Assembly: GCF_025837155.1 (NCBI RefSeq)
Contig: NZ_CP107549.1
Location: 4,154,001 to 4,218,000 of the forward strand
Source of the DNA: Pseudomonas sp. Z8(2022)
GTDB lineage: Bacteria; Pseudomonadota; Gammaproteobacteria; Pseudomonadales; Pseudomonadaceae
Length of the DNA stretch: 64,000 bases
Direction of reading: 5' to 3'
Part shown: piece after piece, positions 9,264 to 18,002 of the stretch
How positions within the stretch are numbered: the first letter of the stretch is position 1
Layout of the letters: each line of letters begins with the position of its first letter
The notes under the pieces: generated by a model
Told to the model about the DNA's origin: nothing
What the model saw: only the letters and a program-made list of their open reading frames with translations
Databases searched by the model: none
Position numbers and translations under genes: made by a program

Positions 9264-10082
9264 ATGGCCTGCCCATTACCACGCCTCGCCGTCTTGCTCG
9301 CCCAGTTGCTGTCACTGCTCTGGGGCTGCACAGTGCTGGCCGACCCGCCCCGGATCGGTGCCGAGGATGACTGGTATCCCTATACCGCGTGGCGCAACGA
9401 GCGGATCGACGGCATGTCGGCGGATATCGTGCGCGCCGCCTTCGCCGCCAGCGGCTCGTCCGTCCAGCTGGCGCCCTATCCCTATTCGCGCTGCATGAAA
9501 CTGGCGCGCTCGGGCAGCCTCGCGGCCTGCTTCAACACCACGCCCGACGCGCATATCCGCGCCGAGTTTCTGTTGCCGCAGGAGATGCTGCTGAGCGACG
9601 ACATCCTGCTCTGGGGCCACAAAGATGCCGAGCCGGTCGATGATCTGGACGCCATTCGCGGCAAACGCGTGGCCGTCACCATCGGCTATACCTACGGCGA
9701 GTACTTCGACGGCTATGCCGATATCCAGCGCGTGCCGGTACGGCGCGACGTCAATGGCTTTCTCATGCTGCAACGCGGCCGCGTGGACTATGTGATCGCC
9801 TTTCAAGGCACCACCGCCGCGCTGCTGCGCGACAACCCCGAGCTGCTCGGCGAGTTCAAGCCGCTGGCGCGGGTGCATCGCCCGCAGCTCTACCTGAGCT
9901 TTTCCCGCCACCATCCGCAGGCCAGGGCCCTGCTACGCGACTTCGACGCGGGCATGCGCCAGATCAGGCAGGACGGCACCTACCAAAGGATCCTCGCCGA
10001 CTGGCAGCTTGCCGATGAGCAGAGCGCTGCGCATGGCTCTACACTGCAAGAGCGCCACAACAACAAGACGGAGTCACCATGA
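9264..10082 (+). CDS. Orphan periplasmic solute-binding protein (SBP_bac_3 type)
   Basis: The 272-aa protein starts at ATG 9264, preceded by GAGAAGG. The signal peptide (MACPLPRLAVLLAQLLSLLWG, cleavage near LAD) precedes a family 3 bilobal binding domain, with GAEDDWYPYTAWRN in lobe 1, RGKRVAVTIGYTYGEYF at the hinge, and FDAGMRQIRQDGTYQRIL at the end. No ABC permease or ATPase is next to it, so it may serve a remote transporter or act as a sensor-type binding protein. Its stop overlaps the next gene by 4 bp. Confidence 0.8.
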   Translation: MACPLPRLAVLLAQLLSLLWGCTVLADPPRIGAEDDWYPYTAWRNERIDGMSADIVRAAFAASGSSVQLAPYPYSRCMKLARSGSLAACFNTTPDAHIRAEFLLPQEMLLSDDILLWGHKDAEPVDDLDAIRGKRVAVTIGYTYGEYFDGYADIQRVPVRRDVNGFLMLQRGRVDYVIAFQGTTAALLRDNPELLGEFKPLARVHRPQLYLSFSRHHPQARALLRDFDAGMRQIRQDGTYQRILADWQLADEQSAAHGSTLQERHNNKTESP

Positions 10083-10333
10083 AGTTATTCACCGCTGACC
10101 TGATCGACGAGCTGGAAATCCTCGCCCTGTACAATCTGGACAACCACCAGGAAGGGCTCAAGGTGCACAACAACGCCTCATTCAAGGCACAGGGCGCCAT
10201 CACCCGCCTTCACGAAAAAGGCCTGGTAAGTCAGGCCGACGGCGGCTACCTGACCAGCCTGGGCATCGATGCTGCCGAGCATGCACAGGCGCTGCTGACC
10301 ATCCTCTCGGCCCGCCGGACCACTCCCGCTTAA
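10079..10333 (+). CDS. TIGR02647 family protein (winged-helix-like)
   Basis: The 84-aa conserved protein (MKLFTADLIDELEILALYNL) matches what I recall of the TIGR02647 family. The helical pattern with SFKAQGAITRLHEKGLVSQADGGYLT resembles a winged helix-turn-helix, so nucleic-acid binding is possible but not shown. It overlaps the preceding binding-protein gene by 4 bp (ATGA). Confidence 0.75.
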   Translation: MKLFTADLIDELEILALYNLDNHQEGLKVHNNASFKAQGAITRLHEKGLVSQADGGYLTSLGIDAAEHAQALLTILSARRTTPA

Positions 10334-10341
10334 TCCCGGTT

Positions 10342-10378
10342 GCCCGCCAGCCGCCCTTAAGGGAAAGGCGCGGCGGGC
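10342..10378. repeat. Hairpin between TIGR02647 gene and cyaA
   Basis: GCCCGCC (10342-10348) pairs with GGCGGGC (10372-10378), with an inner CCCTTAAGGG palindrome. There is no T run, so it is a structured leader or weak terminator rather than a classical intrinsic one. Confidence 0.45.
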
Positions 10379-10451
10379 GATATAGCGTCAAGGCACTGCA
10401 CTGGCGAGCACGCCGCTGATAGGCTTGCAGCATCCGCAGTTGAGTTCGAGC

Positions 10452-13310
10452 ATGACGCGCACCCAGGAAATACGCCCCGATATCGATGACGGCATCGACC
10501 GCAAGGTGCTGGCGCAGCTGCGTGCACGCTTTCTGAAAATCAATCAGGGCCGCCTGCAGCGCGCCGTCGAGGCGCTGTCTACGCGCCAGCAACTGGTCCT
10601 CAAACTGTTGCCGCTGCTGCTGCACGTCAATCATCCGCTGCTGCCCGGTTATGTCTCGGCCAGCACACCGGCCGGCCTCAGCGGTTTCGAGCCGGATGAC
10701 GACAGCCTGGCCGAAGTGCAGCGCCTAACCCGCTCCTTCGTCTACAAACCACGCCGCGGCCAGGGCAGCGCACCGTTGCACGGACTGTTTCTGATGGGCA
10801 GCCTGGGCACCGTGGCGCAGGCCGAACAAAGCGACATGGACCTGTGGCTGTGCCACTCGCCCAGCCTCAGCGCGCAGGAACTGCACGAGCTGCGCAAGAA
10901 GTGCGATCAGCTGGAAAGCTGGGCCGCCACCCAGGGCGCCGAGGTGCATGTCTTTCTGGTCGACCCGCAACGCTTCACCCAGGGCGCGCGTGAAGCACAG
11001 CTGACCTCCGACGACTGCGGCACCACCCAGCACTACCTACTCCTCGACGAGTTCTACCGTACCGCCATCTGGCTCGGCGGACGCACACCGCTCTGGTGGC
11101 TGGTGCCGGTGTATGAAGAAGGGCGCTATGAGGACTACTGCCGCACCCTGCTGAGCAAACGCTTCGTGCGCGACGAAGATGTGCTCGACCTAGGTCATCT
11201 GGCGCGCATTCCACCGGAAGAGTTCATCGGCGCCGGCATGTGGCAGTTGTACAAGGGCATCGAATCGCCCTACAAATCCGCACTCAAGCTGCTGCTCACC
11301 GAGGTCTACGCCAGCGAGCACCCACAGGTCGAGTGCCTGGCACTGCGCTTCAAGCAGGCCGTTTTCGAAGGTCGTCTGGACCTCGACGAACTCGACCCCT
11401 ACATCGTCATCTACCGCCGCCTGGAGGAATACCTCAGCGCCCGTGGTGACCAGGAACGACTCGAACTGATCCGTCGCTGCCTGTACCTGAAGGTCAACAA
11501 GAAGATCAGCCGCCCGCCGACCCGGGGCCGCACCAAGAGCTGGCAGCGCCTGCTGCTCGAACGTCTGACCCGGGAATGGGGCTGGCAGGCCCGCCAGCTC
11601 AACGTGCTCGACAGCCGCAGCCAGTGGAAGGTGCGCCAGGTTGCCGCCGAGCGCCGCGTACTGGTCAACGAGCTGACCTACAGCTACCGCTTCCTCTCGC
11701 AGTTTGCCCGCAGCACCGAGGCCGGCAGCTCGCTCAACAACCGCGACCTCAACGTGCTGGGCAGGCGCCTGTATGCAGCCTTCGAGCGCAAGGCCGGCAA
11801 GGTCGAATTCATCAACCCCGGCATCGCCCCGGATCTGGCCGAAGACACCCTGACCCTGGTTCAGTACAGCAGCCCCGAAGCGCCGAACGAACGCCTCTGG
11901 GCGCTGTTCAACGGCAGCCTGGGCGCGCAGGAATGGGCCGATTTCGCGCCGCTGAAGCGCTCGCGTGAACTGATCGAACTGCTCGCCTGGTGCCATCGCA
12001 ACGGCGTGATCGACAGCAGCACCCGCCTGTCGCTGCACCCCGGCGCCAGCGACCTCACCGAATACGAGCTGTCCAACCTGATCGGCAGCCTGCAACAGAG
12101 CTTCCCGCTGCCCCTGCAGCCCGTGGAAGAAGCCGCCCTGCTGCGTGCCAGCGTTCCCAGCCAGGTGCTGTTGCTGGTCAATGTCGGCGTCGACCCGCTC
12201 AAGCAGCACAGCCAGATGAACGTGCACATGACCACCGACCGCACCGACGCGCTGGGCTATTCCGGGGTACGCGAGAACCTGGTGCTGACCCTCGACCAGG
12301 TGGTGCTCAACAGCTGGAACGAACTGCAGGTCAGCCGTTACGACGGTGCCGACGCCCTGCTCGACTGCCTGCGCGACCTGCTCAACAGCCTGCCGCCCGG
12401 CAGCGCGCTCCCCAGGGTGCAGGTACGCTGCTACTGCCGCAACCGTGCACAACCCATCGCCGAACGGGTCGAAGAACTGCTGCGCGACCTGCTCGACAGC
12501 TACGCCGAAGGGTACCCGTCACGCTACCTGGTGCAGGTGCGCCAGCATTATCACGTTCTGCAACTGGCCCCCGGCCAGGTCAGCCACACCGCTCTGGGTG
12601 ACGTGCCGGCCCTGCTCGACCATCTGGGCGCCGAACAGGAGCACTACAGCCCGCTGCGCCTGGATCGCCATGCACTCGAGGGCGACGACCTGGCGCTGAT
12701 CCTGCCCATGGGCCGCCCACAGTGCCTGCAGGTGTTCTACCGCGTGCACGAGAGCAGCGGTGAGGCCGAGCTGACCCTGCTCGACGAGCACAACGCCCTG
12801 TGGCGCAGACGCCTGCCATTTCGCGACGAGCAAAGCCTGCTCACGCCGCTGCATCGTTTCCTGCAGTCGCTGCTTTACAGGCGCAATGCGATATTGCCGC
12901 TGGATGGCAAGGACAGCGAAGCGCCGCTGGAAATCCTCTATTACCAGTTGCTGCCGGATGCCCCGTTGCGCGCCCAGCGCCTGGAGCGCAGGCCGGTGCC
13001 CGAAGCGCAGGTCAGCCACCCGTTCTACGACGTGCAGGCCATCGTCGAACCGGGCGACGGTCGCCAGCGCCACGTCACGCTGTACTGCAACCACCGCGAA
13101 TTCTCCGAGCTGGAGTACGGTCGCGAACTGTATCGAGCCGTCGCACAGCACATCCTCGCCCAGCGTGCCGGCGGTGAACGCTACCCCTGCTATATCACCG
13201 ACCTTGACCTGTCCGCCGTGCTGGCCGGGCAACAGGCGCAGACCGTGCATTACCTGCGCTACAAGAACGGGCTGGAAGATGCGCTCAATATGGCGCTGCA
13301 GCAGGTCTAG
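10452..13310 (+). CDS. cyaA: Class I adenylate cyclase
   Basis: Makes cyclic AMP for Vfr/CRP-type regulation. Start ATG 10452 (MTRTQEIRPDIDDGIDRK) gives 952 aa, normal for class I enzymes. The nucleotidyltransferase motif FLMGSLGTVAQAEQSDMDLW (GS with DxD) is at about residue 115 and defines the catalytic N-terminal half. The C-terminal half is the long regulatory region. It stands alone; a hairpin with no T tail follows at 13396-13430. Confidence 0.95.
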   Translation: MTRTQEIRPDIDDGIDRKVLAQLRARFLKINQGRLQRAVEALSTRQQLVLKLLPLLLHVNHPLLPGYVSASTPAGLSGFEPDDDSLAEVQRLTRSFVYKPRRGQGSAPLHGLFLMGSLGTVAQAEQSDMDLWLCHSPSLSAQELHELRKKCDQLESWAATQGAEVHVFLVDPQRFTQGAREAQLTSDDCGTTQHYLLLDEFYRTAIWLGGRTPLWWLVPVYEEGRYEDYCRTLLSKRFVRDEDVLDLGHLARIPPEEFIGAGMWQLYKGIESPYKSALKLLLTEVYASEHPQVECLALRFKQAVFEGRLDLDELDPYIVIYRRLEEYLSARGDQERLELIRRCLYLKVNKKISRPPTRGRTKSWQRLLLERLTREWGWQARQLNVLDSRSQWKVRQVAAERRVLVNELTYSYRFLSQFARSTEAGSSLNNRDLNVLGRRLYAAFERKAGKVEFINPGIAPDLAEDTLTLVQYSSPEAPNERLWALFNGSLGAQEWADFAPLKRSRELIELLAWCHRNGVIDSSTRLSLHPGASDLTEYELSNLIGSLQQSFPLPLQPVEEAALLRASVPSQVLLLVNVGVDPLKQHSQMNVHMTTDRTDALGYSGVRENLVLTLDQVVLNSWNELQVSRYDGADALLDCLRDLLNSLPPGSALPRVQVRCYCRNRAQPIAERVEELLRDLLDSYAEGYPSRYLVQVRQHYHVLQLAPGQVSHTALGDVPALLDHLGAEQEHYSPLRLDRHALEGDDLALILPMGRPQCLQVFYRVHESSGEAELTLLDEHNALWRRRLPFRDEQSLLTPLHRFLQSLLYRRNAILPLDGKDSEAPLEILYYQLLPDAPLRAQRLERRPVPEAQVSHPFYDVQAIVEPGDGRQRHVTLYCNHREFSELEYGRELYRAVAQHILAQRAGGERYPCYITDLDLSAVLAGQQAQTVHYLRYKNGLEDALNMALQQV

Positions 13311-13395
13311 GCCTGCACAGCGATCACTGCTCCCGCTCATGCGGCGACCTGAGGCACGAGACAGCTGGTAATCAGGGGGGGGAGCAAGGGGTGAA

Positions 13396-13430
13396 GGCTG
13401 GACAGGGCGATCCCCTCGCCACGTCCAGCC
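13396..13430. terminator. Hairpin between convergent cyaA and rnk
   Basis: Perfect 8-bp arms GGCTGGAC/GTCCAGCC enclose 19 nt. The position between two gene ends suits a shared transcription stop, but there is no U tract on either strand. Confidence 0.45.
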
Positions 13431-13440
13431 GCGGAAGGTC

Positions 13441-13848
13441 TCAGAGGTCGTATTCGCCCGCAGCTTCCGGCTGATACTCGACCGCCAGCAGGGTCAGCTT
13501 GAGCTTTTTGCCGCCCGGTACCGGCCAGTCGATGTGCTGACCGACGGACAGGCCAAGCAGGGCGCTGCCGACCGGCGCGAGGATGCTGACCTTGCCTTCG
13601 CCGCCGGCGTCCTGCGGATAGACCAGGGTGAGATGGTAATCCTTGCCGCTGCTCTCCTCGCGGCAGTGCACGCGCGAGTTCATGGTCACCACCCCTGCCG
13701 GCACCTCGTCGTGCCCCACCACTTCGGCACGATCCAGCTCAGCCTGCAACGCTTCTGCGCCAGGTCCGAACTCGTCCAGACTGTCGAGCAGGCGCTCCAG
13801 ACGCTGCAGATCGAGGCGGGTAATGGTGATGGTAGGTGTGCTGTTCAT
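13441..13848 (-). CDS. rnk: Rnk, nucleoside diphosphate kinase regulator (GreA/Rnk family)
   Basis: The 135-aa protein has a short coiled N-terminus (ITRLDLQRLERLLDSL) and a C-terminal GreA/GreB-like FKBP-type domain with ILAPVGSALLGLSVGQ. This is the Rnk layout: the coiled coil is shorter than in GreA. It is an RNA polymerase-binding regulator linked genetically to nucleoside diphosphate kinase levels and alginate in P. aeruginosa. Terminator 13889-13912 separates it from the cyaY operon upstream. Confidence 0.92.
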   Translation of the reverse strand: MNSTPTITITRLDLQRLERLLDSLDEFGPGAEALQAELDRAEVVGHDEVPAGVVTMNSRVHCREESSGKDYHLTLVYPQDAGGEGKVSILAPVGSALLGLSVGQHIDWPVPGGKKLKLTLLAVEYQPEAAGEYDL

Positions 13849-13888
13849 GATGCCGGGCGGTCTCCTTGCGTAAGTCTTAGAAAAGCAA

Positions 13889-13912
13889 AAACCCCGCCCG
13901 AAGGCGGGGTTT
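13889..13912 (-). terminator. Intrinsic terminator of the cyaY-DUF1289 unit
   Basis: Perfect 10-bp arms AAACCCCGCC/GGCGGGGTTT have a CGAA tetraloop. On the minus strand they are followed by TTGCTTTT. Confidence 0.85.
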
Positions 13913-13967
13913 AGCTGAATGTTCTGCTGACCCTAACACAGCCGGACAAATAAACAAGACTACCCGT

Positions 13968-14165
13968 TCAATGACTCTGCCGGCGCTGTTGCATACGCCG
14001 TTGCGCTGCCTCACAGATCGCACGGCGCCGCGCGTTATCAGCCGCGTCCCAGTCGAGAATTTCCTGCAGGGTGCGACCACAGCCAAGGCACTGGTCGCGC
14101 TCGTCCAGGCAGCACTGGCGCCGGCATGGCGAGGCCAGCGGCGCCTCGTCCGGCTCAGAGCTCAT
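13968..14165 (-). CDS. DUF1289 cysteine-rich protein
   Basis: The 65-aa protein starts at ATG 14165 (MSSEPDEAPLASPCRRQC), inside the end of cyaY (11-bp overlap). The Cys cluster CxxxCCxxxxxxCxGC followed by a conserved LQEILDW helix is the DUF1289 (YdhL-like) signature, often described as a predicted Fe-S protein. Overlap with the frataxin gene suggests co-translation and hints at an iron-sulfur role; that link is inference. Confidence 0.85.
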   Translation of the reverse strand: MSSEPDEAPLASPCRRQCCLDERDQCLGCGRTLQEILDWDAADNARRRAICEAAQRRMQQRRQSH

Positions 14166-14487
14166 CGAACTCCAGTTCGGCACCGCACTGCTCGAAGACA
14201 ATACGCACCAGCATCTCGCCCAGCTGCTCGTCGCTGGTATCACAGATCCAACGCCCCTCGGCTTCGTCGTAATCGAAGTGGAAACCACCGGAGCGGGCGG
14301 CCAGCCACAGCTGACGAATGGGCTCCTGACGACTGAAGATCAGCTGACTGCCGTTGTCGAAACGCACGGTCAGCACGCCGGCGCTATTTTCCAGATCGAC
14401 GTCCAGACCGCTGTCGTCGAAGATGTCTTCCACCGCCTGCTGGGTGGCATCGACCAGATCGTGAAAGCGAGCTTCGCTCAGGCTCAT
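14155..14487 (-). CDS. cyaY: CyaY, bacterial frataxin
   Basis: Iron-binding regulator of Fe-S cluster assembly (interacts with IscS in other bacteria). The 110-aa protein has the acidic first helix (EARFHDLVDATQQAVEDIFDDSGLDVD) and the beta-sheet core VLTVRFDNGSQLIFSRQEPIRQLWLA, with the invariant Trp and FHFDYDEAEGRW. Length is normal. It overlaps the DUF1289 gene and lies 60 bp from the end of the AraC-type gene. Confidence 0.95.
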   Translation of the reverse strand: MSLSEARFHDLVDATQQAVEDIFDDSGLDVDLENSAGVLTVRFDNGSQLIFSRQEPIRQLWLAARSGGFHFDYDEAEGRWICDTSDEQLGEMLVRIVFEQCGAELEFDEL

Positions 14488-14547
14488 CGGGGTGTCCTCA
14501 CTAGATGCAGCGACTGCATGAAAATTGGCTGTAATTGCCTGACCAGG

Positions 14548-15594
14548 TTAGCCGGCCAGAGCGCAAAGGTGGCGACGGTACTCGCCTGGGCTCGTTCCCG
14601 TCCAGCGACGAAATGCACGTGCCAGAGAGCCCGGCTCGCTGAAGCCGACCAGAAAGGCGATTTCCGCCAGCTCCAGCGCCGGGTCGCGCAGGTAATGCAG
14701 CACCAGTTGCTGACGCGTCTCGTCGACCAGTTGGCTGAACGACAACCCGCCCTCACGCAAACGCCGCTGCAGGGTCCGCGGGCTCAGCGCCAGAGCGGCA
14801 GCGATGGCTTCCAGATCCGGCCCCTGCTCCGGTAACTGGCGGGCCAGTTCCAGCCGCGCACGATCCAGCACGCTGTTGCCCTGGTTGAGTTCGGCCAGTA
14901 GCCGGTCGGCATAGGCATCGAGCATTCCGCGCACCTGCGCATCAGCCTGGTTCAGCGGTACAGACAGCAGCCGCTTGGGAAAGATCAGGGCATTGTCGGC
15001 CTGGTCGAACAGTACCGGGCAACGAAAGATGCGCTCGTGCTCCGAGGTATCGGCCGGCGCCGGATGCTGGAAGCGCACTTCGGTCGGTGTGACATCCAGG
15101 CCACTGATCCAGCGTCCGAAGCTCAGCCAGCCAGCCAGGGTTTCCTCGCTCAGTTGCCGCTGTTGCTGCGCCAGAAACGGCTGCCAGCTATGGGCGACCA
15201 GCGGCTCGCAGCCGGGCCGGGCAGGTTCGTCATCGAGCACCACCAGGCCAAGATTGCCGACCAGCGAGGCGTAGCGCGCCTGACGATGCAGCGCGTCGGC
15301 CAGGGTCGCGCAGCTCATGATCAGGTAGCCGAGTACGCCGTAATAGCCCGGGCGCACCGACTCCCCCAGGTGCAGGCCCAGGCAGTCGTCGCCGGTCAGA
15401 CGCACACCCTCGCCCAGCAATGTCAGGTAGGCACTGGCGCCGATGCGCTGCTCGCGCTGGCTCAGGGCCTCCGGGCTCAGCTGGGTATGGGCGAGCAGCG
15501 TTTCGGGCGCGACGCCCTGACGCTGCAGATGTTCGATCAGGCCTTGCAGGTAGGCCACTGAGACCGAGCTGGCCAGAATCGCAGGATTGTCCAT
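14548..15594 (-). CDS. AraC-family transcriptional regulator (OruR/ArgR-like)
   Basis: The 348-aa protein has an N-terminal arabinose_bd-type sensing domain (about 20-200; VAYLQGLIEHLQRQGVAPE) and a C-terminal double helix-turn-helix (about 240-340) with LSPRTLQRRLREGGLSFSQL and LAEIAFLVGFSEPGSLARAFRRWTG. This is the layout of OruR/VirF-like regulators. Target and inducer are unknown; neither neighbour is an obvious target. It is divergent from lptM-lysA. Confidence 0.9.
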   Translation of the reverse strand: MDNPAILASSVSVAYLQGLIEHLQRQGVAPETLLAHTQLSPEALSQREQRIGASAYLTLLGEGVRLTGDDCLGLHLGESVRPGYYGVLGYLIMSCATLADALHRQARYASLVGNLGLVVLDDEPARPGCEPLVAHSWQPFLAQQQRQLSEETLAGWLSFGRWISGLDVTPTEVRFQHPAPADTSEHERIFRCPVLFDQADNALIFPKRLLSVPLNQADAQVRGMLDAYADRLLAELNQGNSVLDRARLELARQLPEQGPDLEAIAAALALSPRTLQRRLREGGLSFSQLVDETRQQLVLHYLRDPALELAEIAFLVGFSEPGSLARAFRRWTGTSPGEYRRHLCALAG

Positions 15595-15774
15595 CGGGGT
15601 TCCTCGTTACTCGCCGCATGCTAACCCAAGCCGATGCGAATGCCTTCGGCACGCACGCCAAATACGGACGCAAATCGAGCCAGCGCCCCGCCAGGCGGGC
15701 GCCGCGCGCATAGGCAAGGTGACAGGGGGCCGGTATACTCCGGCGCAATTCACGCTTATTTCAAGGACTGCCCC
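15595..15774. promoter_or_regulatory. Divergent promoter region, AraC gene / lptM
   Basis: The 180-bp gap contains GGTATACTCC just upstream of lptM (about 15732-15741). This is a plausible -10 (TATACT) for the lptM-lysA-dapF operon. Confidence 0.5.
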
Positions 15775-15900
15775 ATGAAGCGACTGACCCTCGCGCTCCT
15801 CGCCGCCGTTTGCCTGTTGGCCGGCTGCGGTCAGAAAGGCCCGCTGTACCTGCCGGGCGACGAAAACGCCGGCAACAGCCGAGACCGTTTCGAACTCTGA
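15775..15900 (+). CDS. lptM: LptM (YifL/LppL) small lipoprotein
   Basis: The 41-aa precursor carries signal peptide MKRLTLALLAAVCLLAGC with lipobox LAGC (lipidated Cys 18), followed by the conserved GQKGPLYLPG. The E. coli homologue promotes LptD-BamA maturation of the LPS translocon. In Pseudomonas it was named lppL and sits before lysA, as here (13 bp). Confidence 0.93.
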   Translation: MKRLTLALLAAVCLLAGCGQKGPLYLPGDENAGNSRDRFEL

Positions 15901-15913
15901 CAGGAGCTGCCCC

Positions 15914-17161
15914 ATGGAAGCCTTCAACTACCGCGACGGCGAGCTGTTCGCGGAAGGTGTTGCCTTGTCCGCGCTGGCCCAGCGCTTCGGCACGCCCACC
16001 TACGTTTACTCGCGCGCCCATATCGAAGGGCAGTACCGCGCCTATGCCGATGCCCTGGCCGGCATGCCGCACCTGGTCTGCTTCGCAGTCAAGGCCAACT
16101 CCAACATTGGTGTGCTGAACGTATTGGCGCGCCTCGGCGCCGGCTTCGACATCGTCTCCAGCGGTGAGCTGGAGCGTGTGCTGGCCGCCGGTGGCGAACC
16201 AAGCCGCATCGTCTTCTCCGGCGTCGGCAAGAGCCGCGACGACATGCGCCGTGCACTGGAAGTGGGCGTGCACTGCTTCAACGTCGAGTCCAGCGTCGAG
16301 CTGGAACGCCTGCAGAAGGTCGCCGCCGAACTGGACGTCAAGGCGCCGATCTCGCTGCGCGTCAATCCGGATGTGGACGCCGGCACCCACCCGTACATTT
16401 CCACCGGCCTCAAGGAAAACAAGTTCGGCATCGACATTGAGCAGGCCGAGGCTGTCTACGCCCGCGCCGCCGAACTGCCAAACCTCGAGGTGATCGGTGT
16501 CGATTGCCATATCGGCTCGCAGCTGACCACCCTCGAGCCCTTCCTCGATGCTCTGGATCGCCTGCTGCTGCTGATCGACAAGCTGGCCGCGCGCGGCATC
16601 CACATCAAGCATCTTGATCTCGGCGGCGGTCTCGGCGTGCAGTACCGCGACGAACAGCCACCGCTGGCCGGCGACTACATCGCCGCCGTGCGCAAGCGCC
16701 TGGAAGGCCGCGACCTGACACTGGTATTCGAACCGGGCCGCTTCATCGTCGCCAATGCCGGCGTGTTGCTGACCCAGGTGGAATACCTCAAGCACACCGA
16801 ACACAAGGACTTCGCCATCGTCGATGCTGCGATGAACGACCTGATCCGCCCGGCCCTGTACCAGGCCTGGATGGATGTGTCGCCAGTGCAGCCGCGTGAA
16901 GGCGAGGCACGCAACTACGACCTGGTCGGGCCGATCTGCGAAACCGGCGACTTCCTGGCCAAGGACCGTCAGCTGGTGCTGGAAGAAGGCGACCTGCTGG
17001 CCGTGCGTTCGGCCGGTGCCTACGGCTTCGTCATGAGTTCCAACTACAACACCCGCGGCCGCGCCGCCGAGGTGCTGGTGGACGGCGAACAGGCCTTCGA
17101 GGTGCGTCGCCGCGAAACCGTCCAAGAGCTCTACGCCGGCGAAAGCCTGCTGCCGGCCTGA
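15914..17161 (+). CDS. lysA: Diaminopimelate decarboxylase
   Basis: PLP enzyme converting meso-diaminopimelate to lysine. The 415-aa protein has the PLP-Lys motif CFAVKANSN at about residue 58, then HIGSQLTTLEPF and the PLP-phosphate glycine loop HLDLGGGLGVQY. GPICETGDF and GAYGFVMSSNYNTR are the C-terminal substrate-binding motifs. It is the second gene of the lptM-lysA-dapF-DUF484 run, 10 bp before dapF. Confidence 0.97.
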   Translation: MEAFNYRDGELFAEGVALSALAQRFGTPTYVYSRAHIEGQYRAYADALAGMPHLVCFAVKANSNIGVLNVLARLGAGFDIVSSGELERVLAAGGEPSRIVFSGVGKSRDDMRRALEVGVHCFNVESSVELERLQKVAAELDVKAPISLRVNPDVDAGTHPYISTGLKENKFGIDIEQAEAVYARAAELPNLEVIGVDCHIGSQLTTLEPFLDALDRLLLLIDKLAARGIHIKHLDLGGGLGVQYRDEQPPLAGDYIAAVRKRLEGRDLTLVFEPGRFIVANAGVLLTQVEYLKHTEHKDFAIVDAAMNDLIRPALYQAWMDVSPVQPREGEARNYDLVGPICETGDFLAKDRQLVLEEGDLLAVRSAGAYGFVMSSNYNTRGRAAEVLVDGEQAFEVRRRETVQELYAGESLLPA

Positions 17162-17171
17162 GGGCGACGCC

Positions 17172-18002
17172 ATGCTATTGCGCTTTACCAAGATGCACGG
17201 CCTGGGCAATGACTTCATGGTCCTCGACCTGATCAGTCAGCATGCCCATGTGCAGCCCAAGCATGCCAAGCAGTGGGGCGACCGCCATACCGGCGTCGGT
17301 TTCGATCAGTTGCTGATCGTCGAGCCGCCCAGCCAGCCGGACGTCGATTTTCGCTACCGCATCTTCAACTCCGATGGTTCGGAAGTGGAGCAGTGCGGCA
17401 ACGGTGCGCGCTGTTTCGCCCGCTTCGTGCTGGACAAGCGCCTGACCACCAAGAAGACCATTCGCGTCGAGACCAAGGGCGGCATCATCGAGCTGCGCGT
17501 GCAGAACGATGGCCAGGTCTGCGTCAACATGGGTGCACCACGCCTCGAGCCGGCTCAGGTGCCGTTCCAGGCCGAACAGGCCGCGCTGAGTTACCGCGTC
17601 GATGTCGATGGCCAGAGCGTCGAACTGGCCGCGCTGTCGATGGGCAATCCGCACGCCGTGCTGCGCGTCGACAACGTCGACAGCGCACCGGTGCACGAAC
17701 TGGGGCCGAAGCTTGAGCATCACCCGCGCTTCCCGCAGCGGGTCAATGTCGGCTTCCTTCAGGTGCTTGACCGCAAGCATGCGCGCCTGCGCGTATGGGA
17801 GCGCGGCGCCGGGGAAACCCAGGCCTGTGGCACAGGCGCCTGCGCTGCAGCCGTGGCGGCGATTCGCCAGGGCTGGATGGATTCTCCCGTGCAACTGGAG
17901 CTGCCGGGCGGCAAACTGTCCATCGAATGGGCAGGCGAAGGTCAGCCGGTTATGATGACCGGGCCCGCTGCCCGCGTATACGAAGGACAGGTTCGCCTAT
18001 GA
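17172..18002 (+). CDS. dapF: Diaminopimelate epimerase
   Basis: Interconverts LL- and meso-diaminopimelate for lysine and peptidoglycan. The 276-aa protein carries both catalytic cysteines: one in NSDGSEVEQCGNGARCFARF (about residue 75) and one in GAGETQACGTGACAAAV (about residue 219). The N-terminal FTKMHGLGNDFMVLD is diagnostic. The stop overlaps the next start (ATGA). Confidence 0.97.
   Translation: MLLRFTKMHGLGNDFMVLDLISQHAHVQPKHAKQWGDRHTGVGFDQLLIVEPPSQPDVDFRYRIFNSDGSEVEQCGNGARCFARFVLDKRLTTKKTIRVETKGGIIELRVQNDGQVCVNMGAPRLEPAQVPFQAEQAALSYRVDVDGQSVELAALSMGNPHAVLRVDNVDSAPVHELGPKLEHHPRFPQRVNVGFLQVLDRKHARLRVWERGAGETQACGTGACAAAVAAIRQGWMDSPVQLELPGGKLSIEWAGEGQPVMMTGPAARVYEGQVRL

Noticed and set aside
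10342..10378. Intrinsic terminator before cyaA
   Set aside because: The hairpin has no U tract on either strand, so it is listed only as a structured element.
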